This document shows, piece by piece, positions 1 through 7,365 of a stretch of DNA of 64,000 bases (position 1 is the first letter of the stretch; each line of letters opens with the position of its first letter). The notes below the pieces were generated by a model that saw nothing but the letters and a program-made list of their open reading frames with translations, searched no databases and was not told where the DNA came from. Source of the DNA: an uncultured Oscillospiraceae bacterium (GTDB taxonomy: Bacteria; Bacillota; Clostridia; Oscillospirales; Ruminococcaceae); contig CAUDDP010000002.1 of the NCBI GenBank assembly GCA_958448395.1, positions 10,168 to 74,167 on the forward strand. Reading direction: 5' to 3'. Both the position numbers and the translations under genes were made by a program.

Positions 1-1097
1 GGAACATACTGTTCTGTTTTTCTACAATACATCTGTATCTTTTGCGGCAAATTGCCAGGAAGCAGAAATATCGGATTATTTGGGTCAATAAAGCATTGTA
101 GTGGAGTAGCGGCTAGAGCCAGTTCTTCCAGTTTGGCATAACTGTAGGTTTCTCCCTGCTCCCGGTAGTATCTTCTCGTCTCCTGAATGAGAAACAGACC
201 GGCAATGCGTTTCTGAAATGTTATGGTATTATTATAACCAGTCAGATTAGAAAAACCAAGGGAAGCTGCTTGTTCTGTTAAGATTGGTTCTTGCAGTTCT
301 GTTCCAAACAGCGTAGAAATGCCACATTGCAGAAATAAAAATGGTTGGTCTGGTTCCGCTGGAATAGCTAGGGCAGCACACTGTGTGCCTTTTCCACAAA
401 CGGACAGCACTTTTGCAGATGGAATGCCTAGCTCTTGGCAGACAGCCGGTGTCAGTGTTCCCTTATAGGAAGCACAAGGGACAATTTCTGGCAGAATGGT
501 TTCTGGAATGGGAAATTGTTTGCAAAGTGAAGTATCCCATGTTTTTTCAGTGATGTTATAAAGTTGTGTAGTATTTGCTGAAGCCGCATCTGTTGTAGCA
601 ACCCCTGTTAAAAAATAAGCAAGTAAATCTGCAATTGGCAGCATAGTTTCAGCAAGTGCAAATAAAGCAGGTTGTGTTTTGTTTTGTGTGGAAAGCTGAA
701 ATAGTATGCTGGAAGGTACGGGTAGTATCCCGGTTTTTTCATAGAGTTTATCAGCAGAATAAAGTGGAAAAAGGGATTCCTGTTCTTCTGTTTGTATTTC
801 TTGTTTACATTGTGGGTTGCAGAGTAATACGCCGTCTGTGTCCAGCAGACCATAATCTCTCCCCCATGCGTCAATTGCAAGGCTTTCCAATCCGCTGATA
901 AAATTGGCACGCAATAAACTTGTTTTCAATTCGTGTAGTAAACGAAGAATATCCCAGAAAATTGCTTTCCCAATGCAGACTGGTTCATTTTCAAATCGGT
1001 GAACATCTTCTAATTGCAGACGTTCTCCATTGTAATGTGCCAAAACAGCACGACCAAATGTGGTGTTATAATCCAGTACAAGAACATGTCGTTTCAT
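1..1097 (-). CDS. Rhamnulokinase-like FGGY kinase, partial (C-terminus beyond window)
   Basis: The frame is open from the ATG at 1097 to the window edge, giving 365 codons of a family that is usually about 470-490 aa. The start has GGAG eight bases upstream. Similarity to RhaB is seen along the whole fragment: AIDAWGRDYGLLD near residue 70 (RhaB IDTWGVDFVLLD), NTTQLYNITEKTWD, and FIDPNNPIF near residue 340. RhaB phosphorylates L-rhamnulose in the cytoplasm. Two key sites differ. The N-terminal phosphate loop reads LDYNTTFGR instead of DLGASSGR, and the catalytic SHDT motif is replaced by GKGT at about 380-395, so the general-base Asp is missing. It may be inactive or have another substrate. 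The family assignment is firm; the rhamnulokinase activity is doubtful. Confidence 0.75.
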   Translation of the reverse strand, partial: MKRHVLVLDYNTTFGRAVLAHYNGERLQLEDVHRFENEPVCIGKAIFWDILRLLHELKTSLLRANFISGLESLAIDAWGRDYGLLDTDGVLLCNPQCKQEIQTEEQESLFPLYSADKLYEKTGILPVPSSILFQLSTQNKTQPALFALAETMLPIADLLAYFLTGVATTDAASANTTQLYNITEKTWDTSLCKQFPIPETILPEIVPCASYKGTLTPAVCQELGIPSAKVLSVCGKGTQCAALAIPAEPDQPFLFLQCGISTLFGTELQEPILTEQAASLGFSNLTGYNNTITFQKRIAGLFLIQETRRYYREQGETYSYAKLEELALAATPLQCFIDPNNPIFLLPGNLPQKIQMYCRKTEQYV

Positions 1098-1317
1098 TTT
1101 TTCATCTCCAAATCTGTTCAATTGCTGTCATAATAAGAAGTTATCGGTATCATTTTTCTTTCTGACAGATGTTGTTCACATATTAAGTGCTTACTCTAAT
1201 TATACAATTTTCAACGGAAAAAGTCTAGTGCTTTTATGACAATTTTATATCCTTTTTGATTCTTTTTTTGAAAAACGGATGGAATACAGAAGATTTCAGA
1301 AAGAAGCGAAAAAAGCC

Positions 1318-1346
1318 TTGACGGAAGACAAAAAGTTCGATATAAT
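1318..1346 (+). promoter_or_regulatory. Sigma-A promoter for rpe operon
   Basis: TTGACG, a 17-base spacer, then TATAAT. The expected start point is near 1353, leaving a leader of about 100 bases before rpe. The rest of the 1098-1452 gap shows no gene. Confidence 0.75.
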
Positions 1347-1452
1347 AAAATAAGAATCAAATGGAGCAGCAGTTCATTTCTGTGAGCAGACAGCCTACAG
1401 ACTTTGATGTGTTCCATACTTAGTTTTTCATAAGGCGAGGCGATTTTTTAAG

Positions 1453-2118
1453 ATGCAGACAATTCAAACATCTGCCTCTATTCTGAGTGCAGATATGTGT
1501 AATTTAGAAGCAGTATTGCATATGCTGGAACAGAGTGGTACGGATATGCTGCACTTTGATGTAATGGATGGTAGGTTTGTGAATAATATTTCCTTTGGGA
1601 TACCAGTGTTGGCTGCGATTCGGAAGAAAACCAGTTTGTTTTTAGATGTTCATTTGATGATTGCAGATCCGCTGCAATATGCAGAACGTTTTGCACAGGC
1701 TGGTGCAAACGGGATTACTTTTCATCTGGAAAGTGAGGGTAATCCACAGAAAACCATTGATGCCATTCATGCCTGTGGGATTCCGGCTGGCATTGTGATA
1801 AAGCCGATGACACCAGCAGAAGCCGTTTTGCCCTATTTGCCGTCTGTGGAAATGGTATTGGTCATGACAGTGGAGCCGGGATTCGGCGGACAGGCATTTC
1901 TTTGGGACATGTTGGAAAAGGTTCGCTTTTTGCGACAGACAGTCGAAGAACAAGGTCTGCATACAACAATTCAGGTGGATGGCGGTGTTAACGCAGAAAC
2001 AGCACCGGCAGCTGTAGAGGCTGGTGCGAATAATTTGGTGGTAGGAAGTTATCTGTTCCGACAAGAAAATCCAAAGACAGTAATTGATTTTTTGCATCGA
2101 CTGTCTGAAAAACAGTAA
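1453..2118 (+). CDS. rpe: Ribulose-phosphate 3-epimerase
   Basis: This 221-aa protein is of normal family length. It interconverts D-ribulose 5-phosphate and D-xylulose 5-phosphate in the cytosolic pentose phosphate pathway. Family motifs appear in order: SASILSAD at the N-terminus, HFDVMDGRFV (metal and catalytic Asp) near residue 34, DVHLMI near 65, TVEPGFGGQ near 140, and VDGGVN (second catalytic Asp) near 175. The ATG is preceded by GGCGAGG. It is the first gene after the promoter at 1318 and lies 62 bases ahead of a membrane-anchored protein. Its place at the head of an hprK-murB-rapZ run suggests a housekeeping central-carbon operon. Confidence 0.95.
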   Translation: MQTIQTSASILSADMCNLEAVLHMLEQSGTDMLHFDVMDGRFVNNISFGIPVLAAIRKKTSLFLDVHLMIADPLQYAERFAQAGANGITFHLESEGNPQKTIDAIHACGIPAGIVIKPMTPAEAVLPYLPSVEMVLVMTVEPGFGGQAFLWDMLEKVRFLRQTVEEQGLHTTIQVDGGVNAETAPAAVEAGANNLVVGSYLFRQENPKTVIDFLHRLSEKQ

Positions 2119-2180
2119 AATCAGAAATGAATTTTAAAAAGTATACATAGAATAGAGAGAAGAAATAGGAGAGAACCAAT

Positions 2181-3275
2181 ATGAAAAGAAAATCACCCAA
2201 AATATACAAAGTGAGAACAGGAAAAATGAAGTCTGCAACAGCACATAATGTATTATCTGCTGTTGTTATGATTGCAGCAGCTGGGTTGGTTGGTTTTGTT
2301 GGATACAGTGTTGCAAAGCCGTTTATTGATGACGATTCCTCTGTAGATAACAATGCTGATTTGCAAATGAATGCAGTGGTTACTACTACGGTTTCTGATG
2401 GGGTCACCACAGATTTTTCTGCAATAGTGACAACATTTCTGACGGATGAGAATATGGCAGAAACCAATACAACTGTGAAAACAGACACCACGACAAAGAC
2501 AACTGTGCAAACGAGTACAGCTGTTATCACAACTGAAACAGAAAAAGAAAGCACAGTGGCAACTACAAAGCAAACAGAGCATGAAAGCATTACGACAACA
2601 CAGGTAGGTACAACAGAAGTTGCTGCAAAGAACGGTGTATCATTGTCAGACTTTACAGAAGCTGATACTGCTGAATGGTTGTCTGCTTCTGTTCTGGAAA
2701 GCAGAGATGCCTTTATTTCTTCATTGGAGCAGGTAAAGGGAAGCAATTCGGATGTAAAGGCAGTTGTCGTGCCAATGAAGCTGGAGGGCGGTTTATTGAA
2801 CTATGCATCCAATATTTCCTATGTTGCCGGCATGGGAATTTGTGACGGAACCTTGACCGCTTCTGAGATTGTCAGCATTGCCAAGGAAAAGGGATTTTCT
2901 GTCTATGCAACGATTAGTGTAATGGATGACTGTCAGTTCCCAGAACTGCATCGTGATGCCGGTATTCAGCTGGCAGATGGTAGTGGAAGATGGCTGGACA
3001 ATTCGCCGGAAAAAGGTGGTAAACCGTGGATGTCACCATACAGCAGTAAAACGGTTTCCTACATGACTGCAATGATACAGGAATTGGAAGATGCTGGATT
3101 CTCCGCTGCGATTTGTCAGAATTTTGTATATCCGTCCTTTTATGAATCGGATCGGGACTTCATTGATGTAGAAGATTATTTTGGAGAAAATCGTAACGAT
3201 GCCATGGCAGCATTGGCAGATGCTATGGTAGAGGCTGCAACTGGAGATATGACAGTTGTATTGGATATGGAATGA
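2181..3275 (+). CDS. Membrane-anchored DUF4015-like (glycoside hydrolase-like TIM barrel) protein
   Basis: This 364-aa protein has a basic N-terminus, one hydrophobic helix at about residues 20-42, a Thr/Ser-rich linker at about 70-155, and a C-terminal domain. The domain resembles DUF4015 (GSDUH, a putative glycosidase-like barrel): VKAVVVPMKLEGG, EIVSIAKEKGFSVYATISV, GRWLDN, MSPYSSKTVSYM, and ELEDAGFSAAICQNFVYP. The domain is shorter than the full family and stops soon after the last of these blocks. Family members usually have FDYVRFP at this point; here it is CQNFVYP, so the presumed acidic residue is changed. It is probably an extracytoplasmic wall-associated protein. The start has an AGGAGAG site. 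Function is not established. Confidence 0.6.
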   Translation: MKRKSPKIYKVRTGKMKSATAHNVLSAVVMIAAAGLVGFVGYSVAKPFIDDDSSVDNNADLQMNAVVTTTVSDGVTTDFSAIVTTFLTDENMAETNTTVKTDTTTKTTVQTSTAVITTETEKESTVATTKQTEHESITTTQVGTTEVAAKNGVSLSDFTEADTAEWLSASVLESRDAFISSLEQVKGSNSDVKAVVVPMKLEGGLLNYASNISYVAGMGICDGTLTASEIVSIAKEKGFSVYATISVMDDCQFPELHRDAGIQLADGSGRWLDNSPEKGGKPWMSPYSSKTVSYMTAMIQELEDAGFSAAICQNFVYPSFYESDRDFIDVEDYFGENRNDAMAALADAMVEAATGDMTVVLDME

Positions 3276-3329
3276 TGCAAACAGGGCGAAATATAATTTA
3301 ACATAACGGATAAAAAGGAGTCAAGGACA

Positions 3330-4289
3330 ATGGCAAGCAAGTTTACGATTTCATTGGATAAAATTATTGAAGAATTTAAATTGGAAATCATCTATACACC
3401 CAAAGACGCTGCTGAAATTCAGATTGATGAAGCGGATGTTACTCGTCCAGGCTTGCAGTTAATGGGCTTTTATGAGTACTTTAATCCAGAGCGAATCCAG
3501 ATTATCGGTAAAATGGAATTTGCTTATCTTTCCACTATTGATGAGGAAACCAGAGTACAGCGATTGGATATGCTGTTTTCACAACGGATTCCGGCTTTGG
3601 TCATTTCCAGAGAACTGCCGTATTTTGAAGAGATGCTGGATTTGGCAAAGAAATATGCAGTCCCGTTGCTTCGCAGCAAAGAAAGCACTTCCAATTTCAT
3701 TGCTGGTTTGATCGCTTTTTTGAACCTGAACCTTGCTCCACGTATTACAAGACATGGTGTTTTAATTGAAATTTATGGGGAAGGTGTATTTATCACTGGT
3801 GAAAGTGGTGTTGGTAAGAGCGAAACAGCCATTGAGTTGGTGAAACGTGGGCATCGTCTGGTTGCAGATGATGCAGTGGAGATCCGAAAGGTTTCCAACA
3901 TCAGTCTGGTTGGCAGTTCACCGGATAATATCCGTCACTTTTTGGAATTGCGTGGTATTGGCATTATTAATGCACGACGTCTGTTTGGTATTGGTGCAGT
4001 TAAGAATACAGAAAAAATTGAACTGATTGTAGAGATGGAACAGTGGAATCCAGAGAAAATCTATGACCGAATGGGTGTAGATACACAGTTTGTCTCTCTA
4101 CTTGGTGTAAAAGTACCATCTCTGACAATTCCAGTACGACCGGGTAGAAATCTGGCAGTCATTTTGGAGGTAGCTGCTATGAATAACCGGCAAAAAAAGA
4201 TGGGATATAATGCTGCTTCTGATTTGCTGGATCATTTGGGTCTGGATATGGAGTCAAAAGAAGTGATTAAGGATTACGATGCATTTTAA
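3330..4289 (+). CDS. hprK: HPr kinase/phosphorylase
   Basis: This 319-aa protein matches the usual length of about 310. It phosphorylates and dephosphorylates Ser46 of HPr, the switch of carbon catabolite control in Firmicutes. The Walker A loop GESGVGKS lies near residue 155 and is followed by the conserved HRLVADD segment. The HprK signature RGIGIINARRLFGIGAV lies near residue 208, with a C-terminal NRQKKMGYNAA segment. The start has AAGGAG nine bases upstream. The gene is followed directly by murB. No HPr gene lies next to it. Confidence 0.97.
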   Translation: MASKFTISLDKIIEEFKLEIIYTPKDAAEIQIDEADVTRPGLQLMGFYEYFNPERIQIIGKMEFAYLSTIDEETRVQRLDMLFSQRIPALVISRELPYFEEMLDLAKKYAVPLLRSKESTSNFIAGLIAFLNLNLAPRITRHGVLIEIYGEGVFITGESGVGKSETAIELVKRGHRLVADDAVEIRKVSNISLVGSSPDNIRHFLELRGIGIINARRLFGIGAVKNTEKIELIVEMEQWNPEKIYDRMGVDTQFVSLLGVKVPSLTIPVRPGRNLAVILEVAAMNNRQKKMGYNAASDLLDHLGLDMESKEVIKDYDAF

Positions 4290-4311
4290 TGATCAGATGG
4301 GAGAGAATGAC

Positions 4312-5220
4312 ATGCAGGAATTAGAATCCATTACAGAGTGTTGTAAATCCTATCAGTGCAGCGTTCTACTACAGGAACCGCTGTCAAAGCATACAACATT
4401 CCGAATTGGCGGTGCCTGTCAGGCAATGATACAAATCAGTAGCCGAGAGGGTCTGCAAGCGGTTTTGCAATGCTGCCAGAAGCAAAATATTCCTTGGATT
4501 GTGCTGGGAAATGGCAGTAATATTTTAGCATCCGATGAGGGTTATAATGGGGTTGTCCTACAACTCGGCAGAGCCTTTTCTAATGTGCATTTGTTGGATG
4601 AAACTACAATTTTCTGTGAGGCTGGAGCAACATTGTCGTCTGTTGGAAAATTTGCATTGGAAGCCTGTTTAACTGGAATGGAATGTCTTGCTGGAATTCC
4701 GGGTACCATTGGCGGTGCAGTTTATATGAATGCAGGAGCGTACGGCGGTGAAATGAAGGATGTGGTACAGACTGTTGAATATCTGGATGAAGATGGTACA
4801 TTTCAGGCAGTAACGCTGGAAGAATTACAGTTTTCTTATCGACATAGTATGTTTTCCGGCACAAAAAAGATTGTAACAGGTGTAACACTGCATTTGGAAA
4901 AGGGAAGTTATGCTGCAATTCAAGAAGAAATGCAGAAACTAAAAAATCAGCGGATTGCAAAACAGCCGCTGGAATTGCCGAGTGCTGGCAGCACATTTAA
5001 GCGGCCGGTTGGCAGCTATGCCTCTTTTTTGATTGATCAATGCGGTTTAAAAGGTGCAAGTGTCGGAGACGCACAAGTGAGTGTCAAACATGCTGGCTTT
5101 GTTGTGAATACTGGGCACGCAACTTGTCGGGATGTATTGGAGCTTTGTGATTTTGTGATAGAAACGGTAAAAGAAAAAACCGGCTACTGTCTGGAGTTAG
5201 AACCCGTGATTTTAAAATAA
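4312..5220 (+). CDS. murB: UDP-N-acetylenolpyruvoylglucosamine reductase
   Basis: MurB uses NADPH and FAD to reduce UDP-GlcNAc-enolpyruvate to UDP-MurNAc in peptidoglycan precursor synthesis. The frame is open from an ATG at 4279, which overlaps hprK. The ATG at 4312 has GGGAGAG seven bases upstream and gives 302 aa, the family norm. Motifs: LSKHTTFRIGG (FAD domain), GNGSNIL, GIPGTIGGAVYMNAGAYGGE near residue 125, the type II catalytic Ser in SAGSTFKRP near 225, and the C-terminal catalytic Glu in LELEPVIL. The murB-rapZ adjacency is typical of Firmicutes. Confidence 0.96.
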   Translation: MQELESITECCKSYQCSVLLQEPLSKHTTFRIGGACQAMIQISSREGLQAVLQCCQKQNIPWIVLGNGSNILASDEGYNGVVLQLGRAFSNVHLLDETTIFCEAGATLSSVGKFALEACLTGMECLAGIPGTIGGAVYMNAGAYGGEMKDVVQTVEYLDEDGTFQAVTLEELQFSYRHSMFSGTKKIVTGVTLHLEKGSYAAIQEEMQKLKNQRIAKQPLELPSAGSTFKRPVGSYASFLIDQCGLKGASVGDAQVSVKHAGFVVNTGHATCRDVLELCDFVIETVKEKTGYCLELEPVILK

Positions 5221-5235
5221 CAGGAGGGAAAACAT

Positions 5236-6105
5236 ATGCAGGTCGTAGTGGTAACAGGCATGTCAGGTTCCGGAAAATCTGTTGTGATGGATGTGATGGA
5301 GGATATTGGTTATTATTGTATTGATAATTTACCGCCACAGTTGATTCATCGCTTTGTGGAAATTTGCAGAGAGTCAGAAAATAGGCTGGAAAAAATTGCA
5401 ATTGCTGCGGATTTACGTTCCGGTGAGATGTTTTCAGATGCGTATGATTGTGTCTGTCGGCTGAAAGAACAAAAGGATCTGCATGTGAAATTGCTTTATA
5501 TAGAAGCAGATGATGAGATGCTAATTAAACGTTATAAGGAAACTAGACGGAAACATCCGCTGGATGAACGCTTTAACGGTTGTCTGCATCAAGCATTGGA
5601 GTTTGAGCGGGAGCAATTGCTTCGATTAAAGGCGATTGCAGATTACTATATTGAGACCTCTTATCTTTCTGTTTCACAGTTGAAAGAACAGATTCGGGAG
5701 ACCTTTTTGGAAAATCGTTCAGATTCCCTTTCAATCAAGGTCACTTCGTTTGGATTTAAATATGGTGTTTCCACAGAGTCTGATCTGGTATTTGATGTTC
5801 GTTGCTTGCCAAATCCATATTACATCAAGGAATTGCGGCATCATACAGGTTGTGATGTGTGTGTACGAGAATATGTAATGCAGTTTGAGCAGTCTAAAAT
5901 TTTATTGAAAAAGATAGAGGATTTGCTGGACTTCTTAATCCCTCTTTATATTAAAGAAGGAAAGAGCCGGCTGGTAATTGCTTTTGGTTGTACTGGTGGA
6001 AAACATCGTTCGATTACATTTACCGAATTGATTGGTGATTATCTAACTGAAAAGGGAATGCATGTGATCAAACAGCATCGAGATATTGGAAAAGATCGTC
6101 CTTGA
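5236..6105 (+). CDS. rapZ: RapZ/YvcJ-family nucleotide-binding protein
   Basis: This 289-aa protein is of typical length. The N-terminal Walker A loop is GMSGSGKS at residues 7-14. The family C-terminal signature GCTGGKHRSI lies near residue 253 and is followed by HVIKQHRDIGKDRP. In E. coli RapZ is an RNase E adaptor controlling GlmS. In Firmicutes YvcJ binds and hydrolyses nucleotides and its role is less clear. The start has CAGGAGG eight bases upstream and lies 15 bases after murB. A strong terminator begins 14 bases after the stop, so this gene closes the operon. The usual next gene, yvcK (CofD-like), is absent here. Confidence 0.93.
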   Translation: MQVVVVTGMSGSGKSVVMDVMEDIGYYCIDNLPPQLIHRFVEICRESENRLEKIAIAADLRSGEMFSDAYDCVCRLKEQKDLHVKLLYIEADDEMLIKRYKETRRKHPLDERFNGCLHQALEFEREQLLRLKAIADYYIETSYLSVSQLKEQIRETFLENRSDSLSIKVTSFGFKYGVSTESDLVFDVRCLPNPYYIKELRHHTGCDVCVREYVMQFEQSKILLKKIEDLLDFLIPLYIKEGKSRLVIAFGCTGGKHRSITFTELIGDYLTEKGMHVIKQHRDIGKDRP

Positions 6106-6119
6106 AGCATGGAATGACG

Positions 6120-6160
6120 CACCGCCTTGCGGTAGAAAGCAGGGTGGTGTTTTTCTTTTT
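6120..6160 (+). terminator. Intrinsic terminator after rapZ
   Basis: An 11-bp stem, CACCGCCTTGC with GCAGGGTGGTG (two G-U pairs), encloses an 8-base loop and is followed by TTTTTCTTTTT. Confidence 0.8.
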
Positions 6161-6447
6161 ATAAGAATATGAAATAAATAATGTGAGTTTGATGGACAAG
6201 TTCTATCCGCCAAATGGCGACTATAGTTAAACCGGCACGGCTTTTGATTGGCAGTAGTAGAATGCATTTTCATCGAACTTGTGTTAAATATATGATAATA
6301 AGAGCAGCATAATTTTTTCTATGGAAACGTTTTTTATTTGTCCTGCGGTTGTTTGTGACATTTTACACATCAACTTGTAGTTATAGAAAAAAGGAGAAAA
6401 CTGCTTATTTGTACTGTAATCAAGCAAAAATGAAAGGGGATATTGTT
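6161..6447 (+). other. Rap Z-whiA gap with dyad-rich segment
   Basis: No gene is supported here. Inverted arms ACAAGTTC (6196-6203) and GAACTTGT (6275-6282) enclose a smaller hairpin, CGCC-AAAT-GGCG (about 6208-6219), flanked by CTAT/ATAG. A TATGAT near 6291 could be the -10 of a whiA promoter, though its -35 is poor. The arms could form a structured leader RNA or a DNA operator. No known riboswitch consensus was recognised. Confidence 0.3.
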
Positions 6448-7365
6448 ATGTCCTTTTCGCAGGATGTTCGGCAGGCATTGCAAAATACAATTTTAGATAA
6501 AGATCAGTCTTTTTCCTGTCTGTACGGGATGCTGTTGTACAGTCGTATTTTTACACCCCAGCGAATTTGTTTTCAAAGCGAAAGTGAAACAGTTGCTGTC
6601 ATGTTTCCTCAGCTGCTGCATACAGTGTTTTCCTTTCCACCAGAAACGGTGGTGCTGGAGCGAGGAAGAGGCGGACTTTATAGTCTTTCTTTGCAAAATA
6701 AACAGCAGATTGCTACTATTTGTAACTGTTATCGGATTCATTTGGATGATCGACAGATTAATCTTTGCAATATCGTGCAGAACAGTATGCCAGCATTTTT
6801 TGCTGGAGTGTTTCTAACTTGTGGCAACATTATGGATCCAAACAAATCCTATCATCTGGAATTTGTAACCCCAACTGCAACACTTTGTAATGATCTTTGC
6901 ATTTTCTTGAACCAGTTGCTAGGCATCAAGGGACATATTTTGGAGAGAAAGCAGGCATTTGTGCTATATGTCAAAGATAGTGAACAAATTGAGGATATTC
7001 TGACCTTTATGGGAGCACAGCAATGTACGCTTGATCTAATGAATATAAAAATTAAAAAGGATATGAGAAATAAGGCAAATCGTGTGCGAAACTGTGATGC
7101 GGCTAATATTGATAAGGTGGTATCTGCTGCCATGCGGCAAACAGAAGAAATTCTCTGGATTGCAGAAAAACAGGGCTTGGATTCTTTGCCGCCAGATTTA
7201 AAAGCATTGGCAGAATTACGGTTAGAAAATCCAGAACTGAGCCTAAAAGAACTCGGAGAGTTATTGCAGCCGCCAATTGGTCGTTCTGGTGTCAATCATC
7301 GGTTTCAAAAATTATCTCTTCTGGCGAAGGAGTTGCATTTTCATGCTGGAAATCAAACAAGATGA
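6448..7365 (+). CDS. whiA: DNA-binding protein WhiA
   Basis: WhiA joins a LAGLIDADG homing-endonuclease-like fold to a C-terminal HTH. In Firmicutes it affects cell division and chromosome segregation. The frame is open from 6349, but the ATG at 6448 starts MSFSQDVRQAL, the family N-terminus, with AAAGGGGA eight bases upstream. This gives 305 aa. The C-terminal helix-turn-helix reads LSLKELGELLQPPIGRSGVN, a strong family signature, near residue 265. It lies downstream of a rapZ terminator and so needs its own promoter. It overlaps dnaE by 23 bases, implying co-transcription. Confidence 0.94.
   Translation: MSFSQDVRQALQNTILDKDQSFSCLYGMLLYSRIFTPQRICFQSESETVAVMFPQLLHTVFSFPPETVVLERGRGGLYSLSLQNKQQIATICNCYRIHLDDRQINLCNIVQNSMPAFFAGVFLTCGNIMDPNKSYHLEFVTPTATLCNDLCIFLNQLLGIKGHILERKQAFVLYVKDSEQIEDILTFMGAQQCTLDLMNIKIKKDMRNKANRVRNCDAANIDKVVSAAMRQTEEILWIAEKQGLDSLPPDLKALAELRLENPELSLKELGELLQPPIGRSGVNHRFQKLSLLAKELHFHAGNQTR

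Noticed and set aside
1988..2746. Long minus-strand frame of 252 codons, Val/Ser-rich
   Set aside because: It is antisense to the Thr-rich linker of the gene at 2181; ACA/ACT repeats read in reverse give TGT/AGT codons.
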